A stretch of DNA of 51,355 bases from a virus. The DNA lies in the IMG/VR virus record IMGVR_UViG_3300033145_002956, positions 1-51,355 of that record; one strand, written 5' to 3'. The position numbers and the translations under genes are program-made. Below, in pieces: positions 6,506-12,862 of the stretch (position 1 is the stretch's first letter; each line of letters opens with the position of its first letter). The notes below the pieces were generated by a model, which worked only from the letters and a program-made list of their open reading frames with translations, was not told the DNA's origin and did no database searches.

Positions 6506-7210
6506 ATGGTAAAACGTGAAGAACTTCGTAAGTTAATAAAGGAAAAAATTCTGTTGTATGGGGATACTGATACTGGAAAAACTTTTGCTTCTGTAAAGCT
6601 TGCTGCATATCTTGTGGAGAGTGGAAAGAAAGTTGTTTTTATCGATCCTGAGTTTGGATCTCAGCGTGAGCTTGATCTTCTGTCTGATGATATTCTTGAG
6701 GGTATTGATCTTCGTGTTGTTAGGACATATCCTGAGTTTCGAGAAGCGTGTATGGAAGATTCTGATTGCTTCTTGAAGATTATAGATGGTCTCTCTGAGG
6801 GTATGGAGTTGCATAGAAGGTTCTTGGAGGATAGGTTCATTGCTCAGGGAGAGTATATTGTTAAAGATAAAAAGTTTAAAATTGAGGACATAGAAACTTT
6901 TTCATTGCCCTGGCAGACATACGCAAAGCTATATAGTGATTTAGAGGGCGTTGTTTATAGGGCTATCCAGCATCGCTATCACTTTTTAATGACTATGCAT
7001 CCTTTGAAAGCTACAGAGAGCAGAATAGAGCTTACGCAGTCTATATTTCGAAAGATGGATACTGTTTTGGAACTCCGCCGAGATGAAACTTCTGAAGGTG
7101 GTGTCAATCGTTATGGTGTGATTAAGAAGAATAGGGGTGTTGATGTTTCTAACTGTGTGGTTTCTGATGTATTTGAGATCTTAAAAAAGAAGTTTGAGGG
7201 GATGATATGA
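6506..7210 (+). CDS. RecA/Sak4-like recombination ATPase
   Basis: 234 aa. Walker A is LLYGDTDTGKT (residues about 16-26); the Walker B-type strand is CFLKIIDGLSEG (about 90-100); a C-terminal segment VIKKNRG follows. This is the layout of phage Sak4/AAA_24 single-strand annealing ATPases. It would promote strand annealing or exchange in recombination-dependent replication. The ATG at 6506 follows TTTTGGTGG; an upstream in-frame ATG at 6398 would run through both hairpins and give an implausible N-terminus. It overlaps the next gene by 4 bases. Confidence 0.75.
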   Translation: MVKREELRKLIKEKILLYGDTDTGKTFASVKLAAYLVESGKKVVFIDPEFGSQRELDLLSDDILEGIDLRVVRTYPEFREACMEDSDCFLKIIDGLSEGMELHRRFLEDRFIAQGEYIVKDKKFKIEDIETFSLPWQTYAKLYSDLEGVVYRAIQHRYHFLMTMHPLKATESRIELTQSIFRKMDTVLELRRDETSEGGVNRYGVIKKNRGVDVSNCVVSDVFEILKKKFEGMI

Positions 7211-7464
7211 AAGTGGAGAAAATAGAGTTAGTTTTGTCTAAATCAGTGGGGTCTTTACTTGTGACTATGGAGGGAAATTTTGAGTATCACAAAGAGAAGG
7301 GAGTTCTGAAGATTTCGACAGAGGGAATAGTTAAGTATGTGGTAGAGATGGTGGTAGGTGATTTTAGGATGAAGTTTCCTGTGTCTACTGCTACCCCGAA
7401 GGATTTTGGGGGTCTTATGGAGAGGATGAAGAAGCAAGAGCAAGATAGCAGTAAAGGGGATTAA
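7207..7464 (+). CDS. Hypothetical protein, 85 aa
   Basis: Start ATG overlaps the ATPase stop. It is beta-rich in the first 60 residues and hydrophilic at the end (MKKQEQDSSKGD). Its place between the recombination ATPase and the exonuclease suggests an accessory role, which the sequence does not prove. Confidence 0.58.
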   Translation: MKVEKIELVLSKSVGSLLVTMEGNFEYHKEKGVLKISTEGIVKYVVEMVVGDFRMKFPVSTATPKDFGGLMERMKKQEQDSSKGD

Positions 7465-8055
7465 ATGTCCTTTGAAGAGTTATTTTCTGAGCGTACTCTC
7501 CTCTTTTGGGATATAGAAACTTCGGGTCTGGATAGTGATTCACAGTTATATACAATAGGGTATAGTATTAATTTTCAAAGTACCTGTGTTGATCAGTTCT
7601 TTGAGTATGATGATCCTGTTGCGATGGAGAGGGGGGTTTTGGAGAAGTTTTTGGATGTCTTGGAGAAGGATAAAAAGTGGCTTTTTGTGACTTTTGCTGG
7701 GTCAAAGTATGATGTCCCTTTTTTGACTACCAAATGCTTGAAATATGGATACGATGCGTTGTCTCTCTGGAATGCTTGGCATCTTGATCTTATGTTTCTT
7801 TGGATGAAAATGATGCGTACTGGAAGATCTCCTATGACTTTCAAGGCAATGAGCAAAGCGTTGGGTATAGATCATGAGGATAAGTATGGTGGTTCTCTAA
7901 TGAGTTACTTCTATCGCAAGGGGGAGTATAATAAAATTGTTTCTCACAATCGTGCGGATGTGGATCTTCTCAAAAAGGTCTACATAAAAACAGAGCCTAT
8001 CTGTAAATGGAACTTGAAAAGGAGATATTATCAGTCGAAGGTGATCAGATGGTGA
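7465..8055 (+). CDS. DnaQ-fold 3'-5' exonuclease (YprB/RNase H-like)
   Basis: 196 aa. Exo I motif FWDIETSGL (D and E at about residues 16 and 18), Exo II region FVTFAGSKYDVPFL, then HLDLMFLW, and the Exo III-type segment VSHNRADVDLLKKVY. These acidic residues bind two metal ions in DEDD exonucleases. With the Sak4-like protein it forms a standard exonuclease-recombinase pair. It starts right after the 7207 gene with AAAGGGG as ribosome site. Confidence 0.82.
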   Translation: MSFEELFSERTLLFWDIETSGLDSDSQLYTIGYSINFQSTCVDQFFEYDDPVAMERGVLEKFLDVLEKDKKWLFVTFAGSKYDVPFLTTKCLKYGYDALSLWNAWHLDLMFLWMKMMRTGRSPMTFKAMSKALGIDHEDKYGGSLMSYFYRKGEYNKIVSHNRADVDLLKKVYIKTEPICKWNLKRRYYQSKVIRW

Positions 8056-8213
8056 AAAAAGTTGGTATAGGTCTTAATCCTGTTGTACGGTGTCCTCGTG
8101 GGGATTTAATGCCTCTTAGATATTGTAGAGTTGTATGTCCTTTCTTTAAAGGTGTTGATGAGCAGGAGTTGGGAGTCAGATGTGCTTGGAGGGAGAGGCA
8201 TGGCGGAGTATAA
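8049..8213 (+). CDS. Small Cys-containing protein, 54 aa
   Basis: ATG 8049 follows AAGGTGATC inside the exonuclease 3' end. Four or five cysteines (RCPRGDLMPLRYC, VVCPFF, VRCAW) could bind zinc or an Fe-S cluster. It overlaps the next gene. Not recognised. Confidence 0.55.
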   Translation: MVKKVGIGLNPVVRCPRGDLMPLRYCRVVCPFFKGVDEQELGVRCAWRERHGGV

Positions 8214-8619
8214 TGAGAGGGAGGAGAGAAGAAAGTTTCGTGTCGCTGCGGAAAAGCTACATAAGCTTGTTCCTGCTTACAAGGTCTGGGTTGAGGACAT
8301 AGATGATGAAATAATTTCTAAGCTTAATGAGACTACAAAGGGAAAGATCGTTATAACTCGTCTGGGAAAGTATATTGTGCAGTGGTTTTATACGAATCCT
8401 AAGGCTATTACTCCTCAGAAGCGACAGAATACTTTTTATATCTTGCCTATTGGTATATATGAAAATCCTGAAGATAATGAGAAAATCAAAGTCGTTGATG
8501 AGGAAGGGACTGAGAAGATTATAGATGTGAGTGAGTCGAGTCGTCGTAGTAGTGCGAGAATCGTTGCCAGGATGCTTGCTTCATTGCACCTGTTAGATAA
8601 GTATCGCCGTTTTAGATAG
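8200..8619 (+). CDS. Hypothetical protein, 139 aa
   Basis: ATG 8200 follows GGAGGGAGAGGC. It is soluble and basic in the first half, with a C-terminal helical segment SSRRSSARIVARMLASLHLL that could contact nucleic acid. Last gene of the recombination operon; a hairpin/T-tract follows its stop. Function unknown. Confidence 0.6.
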   Translation: MAEYNEREERRKFRVAAEKLHKLVPAYKVWVEDIDDEIISKLNETTKGKIVITRLGKYIVQWFYTNPKAITPQKRQNTFYILPIGIYENPEDNEKIKVVDEEGTEKIIDVSESSRRSSARIVARMLASLHLLDKYRRFR

Positions 8620-8646
8620 TCTAAAAATTTCTTTTTATTATTCTTT
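8610..8646 (+). terminator. Terminator hairpin after the recombination operon
   Basis: TTTTAGA-TAG-TCTAAAA forms a 7-bp AT-rich stem across the stop codon, followed by ATTTCTTTTTATTATTCTTTTTT. The T-rich tract is the main archaeal termination signal. Confidence 0.6.
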
Positions 8647-8822
8647 TTTGTTTAGTCTCTTTTTGTTGATTATGATAAATAAGTTTTTGTGTGTTATATA
8701 TAGAAAAATGTATCTCTTTGTAAGGTACTATTTCTCTGTTACTTCTGTTTACTTTGAGTTTATCCTTTGGTGGTGTTCTTGTATTAAGTTTTATTAAATA
8801 CATATATAAAAAAAGTTGTAAT

Positions 8823-8858
8823 TTAGTATCCATAAGCTTTATAAATGAAGGATACTAA
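8823..8858 (+). promoter_or_regulatory. Inverted repeat flanking a TATA box
   Basis: TTAGTATCC (8823-8831) and GGATACTAA (8850-8858) are perfect 9-bp inverted arms enclosing ATAAGCTTTATAAATG. A dimeric repressor bound to the arms would cover the TATA box. Strong operator candidate for the helicase gene. Confidence 0.65.
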
Positions 8859-8880
8859 TTAATATCACATAAGAATTAAG

Positions 8881-8913
8881 TATATCCTTCTCCAAAGGAT
8901 ATATTTATAAGCA
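8881..8913 (+). promoter_or_regulatory. Second inverted repeat with adjoining TATA box
   Basis: TATATCCTT (8881-8889) and AAGGATATA (8895-8903) are perfect 9-bp arms with a 5-base spacer, running into ATATTTATAAGC. The arm core ATCC/GGAT resembles the upstream site, so one regulator may bind both. Confidence 0.6.
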
Positions 8914-8936
8914 TATATTAAATTGGAGATGTTACA

Positions 8937-8981
8937 ATGGTATTATTTTGTTCGTTCTTAGGCGGCGGTGAGTATGACTGA
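8937..8981 (+). CDS. Possible 14-aa leader peptide
   Basis: ATG after TTGGAGATGTTACA, encoding MVLFCSFLGGGEYD and ending inside the helicase start region (ATGACTGA overlap). It has a better ribosome site than most tiny frames here and could couple or attenuate helicase translation. Confidence 0.4.
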   Translation: MVLFCSFLGGGEYD

Positions 8982-10917
8982 AAAGCAAAGTGTCCGAAAG
9001 TGTCCCAAAAAATTTGCGAAAGTCACGAAAAAAGAAGGCGAAAATCGGCTTCTTTCTCAAGGTGTCCCAAAAAAGAAGCCGAAATCTGCCTCCTTTGATC
9101 AGGTGTCCCAACCTTTATTTTTGAAAAAAATCCTTATATTAAAAGGGCAGGGCTATTCCATTCGTCAGATTTCTGATCTGCTCAAAATTCCTAAGTCAAC
9201 CATATCTCGTTGGATAAAGAAGGCGAGGGAGACTATTGTTTTTGATTTGCAGGAGGTGGGACAGTGGGACAGTGGGACACCTGATAGTGGGACACCTATT
9301 TCTGGGATCATCGAGAAGATCGATATGAAGAGTGTTCCTGGCACGATCGATAAGAGAGGTGAGTACGGTGAGTTGCTTGATTTTCGTATGATCCCTATTA
9401 CTTATCAGTTGTTTTTTGCTAGATACGGTTTTCTTCCAAAGCATATATTTCCTATAAAAAAAGGAGAGTTGTCTTATAGTTCTTATCATACTGTGTATGT
9501 GCTTAAATTGTCTTCTGGAGAGGTTGTGTATTCTTATGAGGATTTTTCTGGTCGTAAGGGGTGTCATCTGGATGGGGTGGCGAAGAGGATTAATTGTGGT
9601 AGCGAGAACGGAAACCTTAAATTTGATGACTTTCTTTTATTAAGTAGAGAATATACGTTATCTCAAATCCTTGAAAATGAAGGTGATGTCTTGAAACTTT
9701 TAGGTTTTGGTGTTAAAGATATACATGAGCTTCAGAGTGATATGTCTGAAGGGGGTCTTAATTTTGATAATATCCAAAAAGTGGACTTAAAAGAAGCTTT
9801 TAATCAAGTAGCTCCTCGTGTTGTGGGAAATGAGGATGTGAAGGAGATTTTAACGTATTCAGTGGTGAGGAGAGATAGCAGAGATCCTCGTGGTTCATCT
9901 GTTCCTATCTGTGTTTTTGCTAATAGTGGAGAGGGGAAAACGTATCTACTCGATGATCTTTCTAGGGTGTTTTCAGCAGATATGTATCGTGCTGAGGACT
10001 TAACGCCTGCGGCTTTGGGTATGGTTGATCCTTCTACTGGAGAAGTGAAATACACAGGTCTTTCTGATATTATTCTGGTTGATGAGATTGACAAGGCTCA
10101 AGCAAAGACTATCTCTCTTCTTCTTGAAATTGCGGGTCTTGAAATTGGAAAAAGGGTAAGGTATGGTGTTAAATTTACAAAGGAGACGGGTTCTTTGCTA
10201 CTCTCTACTTTTCTCTTGAGTTCTAAACTTGGTATTTTTGATGAGGATAAGGGAGGTTCTTGGGGGCGAGTTGGGAATATTCATAGGCAGTATTTACGAA
10301 GGAATGTGCTTCTCAGGCTTCAGCAGGAAAGTAAAGAGTTGGATAATGAGTTGGTAGAGAAGGTTTTAGAGGGGCAGAGTGAGGAAGAGGTCTATGAATA
10401 TGAGACACTTGAGCTGTCAAAGCTTTTGTGTTTGTCTAAATTGTTTTTGATGACTTGTCAGTTTAAGATTAAGGATGTTGAAAAGATAAAGAGTATGTAT
10501 CTCTCTGAAGTTAGTGGCTTCTCCTTTGCTGGCTCTACGAATTGGTATAGAACCTTATATCGTCTTATAAAACTGCTTGCTGAGGGTAGAGCTTTGTGTC
10601 ATGGAGTAGATAGAGTAGATATTGATAAAAAGGTGATTTATGTTCTTCCTGAGGATTTTAGGAGAGTCATTGACATCCTCAAAAAGCATGCTCGTTCTCT
10701 TGGTTTCTATAAGGGTGAGATCACGCATGTCGATGAGCCAGAAGTTGAGCCTCCAGAGGAAATGACTATTGTTGAGTTTGATGAAGAGCAGTTAAAAAGG
10801 GTAGAAACTCCTTTCTTTGAGAAATGTGGTTACTGTGGAGAAAATAAGTTGATTTCTTATTTCTATAATGGAAATTATATTTGTGATGCCTGTTTGAAGG
10901 ATTTGGGGATGTCGTGA
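8974..10917 (+). CDS. MCM-like AAA+ replicative helicase with N-terminal HTH
   Basis: 647 aa. In order: a Lys-rich N-terminus; a helix-turn-helix GYSIRQISDLLKIPKSTISR (about 60-79), resolvase/Hin-like; a middle region without clear motif; an AAA+ module with NEDVKEILTYSVVRR, Walker A ANSGEGKTYLL (about 315), ALG, and Walker B IILVDEIDKA (about 366), laid out as in MCM proteins; a C-terminal CGYC...CDAC zinc ribbon (about 618-640). It should unwind DNA for replication. The HTH fusion could let it bind the repeated GTGTCCCA words in its own gene. ATG 8974 is preferred over GTG 8968 by spacing to GGCGGCGGTG. A hairpin follows the stop. Confidence 0.75.
   Translation: MTEKQSVRKCPKKFAKVTKKEGENRLLSQGVPKKKPKSASFDQVSQPLFLKKILILKGQGYSIRQISDLLKIPKSTISRWIKKARETIVFDLQEVGQWDSGTPDSGTPISGIIEKIDMKSVPGTIDKRGEYGELLDFRMIPITYQLFFARYGFLPKHIFPIKKGELSYSSYHTVYVLKLSSGEVVYSYEDFSGRKGCHLDGVAKRINCGSENGNLKFDDFLLLSREYTLSQILENEGDVLKLLGFGVKDIHELQSDMSEGGLNFDNIQKVDLKEAFNQVAPRVVGNEDVKEILTYSVVRRDSRDPRGSSVPICVFANSGEGKTYLLDDLSRVFSADMYRAEDLTPAALGMVDPSTGEVKYTGLSDIILVDEIDKAQAKTISLLLEIAGLEIGKRVRYGVKFTKETGSLLLSTFLLSSKLGIFDEDKGGSWGRVGNIHRQYLRRNVLLRLQQESKELDNELVEKVLEGQSEEEVYEYETLELSKLLCLSKLFLMTCQFKIKDVEKIKSMYLSEVSGFSFAGSTNWYRTLYRLIKLLAEGRALCHGVDRVDIDKKVIYVLPEDFRRVIDILKKHARSLGFYKGEITHVDEPEVEPPEEMTIVEFDEEQLKRVETPFFEKCGYCGENKLISYFYNGNYICDACLKDLGMS
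8990..9295. repeat. Iteron-like GTGTCCCA repeats inside the helicase gene
   Basis: GTGTCCCA occurs at 9000, 9062 and 9103 and as GTGTCCGA at 8990. The reverse form TGGGACAC/G occurs at 9257, 9265, 9273 and 9288, the first three in direct 8-bp tandem. The copies fall in different reading frames (Cys-Pro, Gly-Val-Pro, Val-Ser-Gln, Gly-Gln, Trp-Asp, Gly-Thr-Pro), so the conservation is at DNA level. Convergent arrays separated by about 150 bp suggest an origin or autoregulatory site for the encoded protein. Confidence 0.72.
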
Positions 10918-10920
10918 CGA

Positions 10921-10954
10921 ATGACCAGTTCTCTATGCTCTGAGGACTGGTCGT
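10921..10954 (+). terminator. Strong hairpin after the helicase gene
   Basis: ATGACCAGTTCTC pairs with GAGGACTGGTCGT (one or two wobbles) around the 8-base loop TATGCTCT. No T-tract follows, so it may stabilise the 3' end or be an RNA element rather than a pure terminator. Confidence 0.5.
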
Positions 10955-10988
10955 GAAGTGTTGAGAGCAATGTGTATGTTTTAATATG

Positions 10989-11004
10989 CAAAAACTTTAA
11001 AAAT
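10989..11004 (+). promoter_or_regulatory. Probable promoter of the 11.06 kb gene pair
   Basis: CAAAAACTTTAAAAATGG resembles a BRE/TATA element about 60 bases before ATG 11064, which has its own GAGGTGATA ribosome site. Confidence 0.45.
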
Positions 11005-11063
11005 GGTAGTGATTATTATCTCAGCAGTAGTAAAAGTAATTAACAACTGTTGAGGTGATAATA

Positions 11064-11225
11064 ATGGATGAAAAGTTTGTGGCCTTTTTGATTTGTGCAT
11101 TGGCGTTGATCATATACCTAAAGATGTATGGTGTTCCGCAGGTGTCTGCATGGCTATTCATTGCTGTTACTGTCTTTGTCTTGCCGCTGTGCGTTTGGTT
11201 GTGGATGATTTTTAGGAAGAGGTAG
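11064..11225 (+). CDS. Small two-helix membrane protein, 53 aa
   Basis: Starts after TTGAGGTGATAATA. Two hydrophobic segments (AFLICALALIIYL and WLFIAVTVFVLPLCVWLWMI) flank a short polar turn, with a basic C-terminus (FRKR). It could be a virion membrane or holin-like protein; no family assigned. Confidence 0.65.
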   Translation: MDEKFVAFLICALALIIYLKMYGVPQVSAWLFIAVTVFVLPLCVWLWMIFRKR

Positions 11226-11226
11226 C

Positions 11227-11391
11227 ATGAGAAAGAGGAAGAATATCTGTAAGAAAAGTAAGAGTCAGGTTACGTTACATAGTTATCTTAAGGAGGGTAA
11301 TTTTGGGAAGACTGATTATTATAAAGGTTGGTGGAATGATGTACCTTTTACTGAAGAGGAGAAAAAAAGAAACTTGGAGTTGATAAAATGA
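11227..11391 (+). CDS. Small basic hypothetical protein, 54 aa
   Basis: ATG one base after the previous stop; the stop overlaps the next ATG (ATGA). The N-terminus is very basic (MRKRKNICKKSKS), the C-terminus acidic. Overlap on both sides supports translation. Function unknown. Confidence 0.55.
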   Translation: MRKRKNICKKSKSQVTLHSYLKEGNFGKTDYYKGWWNDVPFTEEEKKRNLELIK

Positions 11392-12227
11392 GTCTTCAGG
11401 ATGATCTTGATTTTTTGAGGGATGTTTCTGTATATGAAACAAAGAAGAGGAGGGGGGGGTACTCACATGCTACTCTTGCGGAATATATAGCTAAGGCGTA
11501 TGATGTGTGTTCTCAGGAGCCTGTATATGTGCGTGAGCTTGCGAGAATCTGGCGAAAAGAGAAGGGCAGGGGTTCTTATATTTTCCTTGCGTCTTATGCC
11601 TTGAGGTTCCTCTTTGAGAGGGGGTATCTTCAGAGGGAGGATGTAGATGTTAAGTGGGTAGAGGGGTCGATGAAAAAAGAGACTGAGAGATTATGGTCTC
11701 AATATCATATATATTATAGGTTAACTCCTAAGGTGCATAAGTATGATGTTCGTTTTAAGGCTCGATCAGTGTTGAGATTGTCCCGTATAGGTCTTGAGGT
11801 TGCTATGAGGGTTGAGGATGTGTTGATCGATTTATGTAGACGGCTCTATGGTCGTGGGAATGTTTCTTCTACAGCTTTTTCTTCGCCTTTTCCAGATGTG
11901 GTTCTCTCTAAATATGAGAAGGTCATTGAGATCTCTACTCGTTCCGAGAATCCGATAGGTCTCTCTTATGTTTGGTCAAAAACAGAAGCTTATCCTGACT
12001 ATGATGTTCTTATAATTGCTCCTGCCTTTACTAGGAGAGTGTGGAAAAATACTCCTCGCTATGTTACGATAAAGCAGTATCCGGAGTCTGGGCTTTGCTT
12101 TGTGTGGGATCATTTGCGTTATACTAAGTTCTGGTTTGATGTCTGTCATCGGGATGTGGAGTTTGTCTCTGTATATGATTATCGTGAGGGTCTCAGGGAG
12201 ATCATAAAGGAGTTTGTGGGATTTTGA
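11388..12227 (+). CDS. Putative PD-(D/E)XK-type nuclease with winged-helix N-terminus
   Basis: 279 aa. The first 100 residues look like a winged helix (VYVRELARIWRKEKGRGSY, FLFERGYLQREDV). The later segment FPDVVLSKYEKVIEISTRSE resembles the PD...ExK core of restriction-endonuclease-fold enzymes, although the usual catalytic Lys is replaced in EIST. That makes catalysis uncertain. It could be a Holliday-junction resolvase, telomere-processing nuclease or inactive relative. It is the last gene before T-rich terminator tracts. Confidence 0.5.
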   Translation: MSLQDDLDFLRDVSVYETKKRRGGYSHATLAEYIAKAYDVCSQEPVYVRELARIWRKEKGRGSYIFLASYALRFLFERGYLQREDVDVKWVEGSMKKETERLWSQYHIYYRLTPKVHKYDVRFKARSVLRLSRIGLEVAMRVEDVLIDLCRRLYGRGNVSSTAFSSPFPDVVLSKYEKVIEISTRSENPIGLSYVWSKTEAYPDYDVLIIAPAFTRRVWKNTPRYVTIKQYPESGLCFVWDHLRYTKFWFDVCHRDVEFVSVYDYREGLREIIKEFVGF

Positions 12228-12261
12228 TCTTTGCCTTATCTCTCTTATTCTATTGTCGTAA

Positions 12262-12290
12262 TTTTTTTGGTTTTTTTCCTTTTTCTTTAT
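12262..12290 (+). terminator. T-tract terminator
   Basis: Three successive T-runs (TTTTTTT, TTTTTTT, TTTTT) follow the nuclease-like gene in a spacer with no other feature. Such tracts are sufficient for archaeal termination. Confidence 0.55.
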
Positions 12291-12332
12291 TGTAATGAAT
12301 ATATAAAACTGGTCATAAGTGCCTTTTTTACC

Positions 12333-12347
12333 GTAAAGCTTTTAAAT
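12333..12347 (+). promoter_or_regulatory. Promoter of the 12.4 kb membrane-protein gene
   Basis: CGTAAAGC followed by TTTTAAAT, about 30-45 bp before ATG 12377, which also has GTAGGTGATGCT directly upstream. Confidence 0.65.
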
Positions 12348-12376
12348 GGGGTCTCTCTTATCGGGTAGGTGATGCT

Positions 12377-12766
12377 ATGGTAAATGGTGTAAGTGCAGAC
12401 GCAAGAATCCCAAAGGGGACGTATAGGGCTATTGGTGCGATACTCATTGCTGTGTTGACAGTCGTAGTTGCTTATGTTTGGCAGGACATACCTGTTGAGG
12501 TATTTGCATTAAGTACAGGTGTTATGACATTTTACTTTGGTACGAGAGCTGTGGAGGATAGAAGAAAATCTCCCTCTGTGTATCCTCTGTGGCTTCCTGT
12601 TGGAACTGTGAGATTTGCTCTGTGGATGATTTATCTCATAGGCTTTGCTCTCTATGTTCTTGAGTATGGCTATATTCTTAGGGAATTGGCTACTCTTGCG
12701 ATTTATGCGTCTGTTTGGTATTTTGGAAATAGATTTTTGGGAGATTTTAAGTTAGGAGGTAGATGA
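12377..12766 (+). CDS. Four-helix integral membrane protein, 129 aa
   Basis: Four hydrophobic spans (AIGAILIAVLTVVVAYVW; EVFALSTGVMTFYFG; VRFALWMIYLIGFALYVL; LATLAIYASVWYFG). It precedes the S-layer gene. It may reside in the virion or host membrane. I do not recognise the family, and no pore or enzyme motif is visible. Confidence 0.68.
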   Translation: MVNGVSADARIPKGTYRAIGAILIAVLTVVVAYVWQDIPVEVFALSTGVMTFYFGTRAVEDRRKSPSVYPLWLPVGTVRFALWMIYLIGFALYVLEYGYILRELATLAIYASVWYFGNRFLGDFKLGGR

Positions 12767-12862
12767 TCTCTTGGGCAGAGAAGGCGGCTTTGGTGTTTTC
12801 ACTCTCACCTTTCCCCCCTGTAAGCCAAGAGGTCAAAAAATAAAATAGAAGGTGATGTAAAA

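Larger units (their letters stand above)
8647..8936. other. Control region upstream of the helicase gene
   Basis: About 290 bases without a gene. The first half is T-rich; the second half holds two TATA-like elements, each associated with a 9-bp inverted repeat (described separately). A minus-strand frame here is low-complexity and I reject it. The region probably combines regulation with part of a replication origin. Confidence 0.55.

Noticed and set aside
6506-7210. Packaging ATPase of FtsK-HerA type
   Set aside because: The Walker and downstream motifs, and the neighbouring exonuclease, fit a Sak4/RecA-like recombinase better.
8621-8833. Minus-strand frame of 70 codons before the helicase
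   Set aside because: Asn/Lys/Thr low-complexity product with no start signals; the region is better explained by promoters and T-tracts.
9000-9300. GTGTCCCA/TGGGACAC repeats as a CRISPR-like array
   Set aside because: Units are 8 bp, irregularly spaced and in both orientations inside a gene; no CRISPR array or cas gene is visible anywhere in the window.
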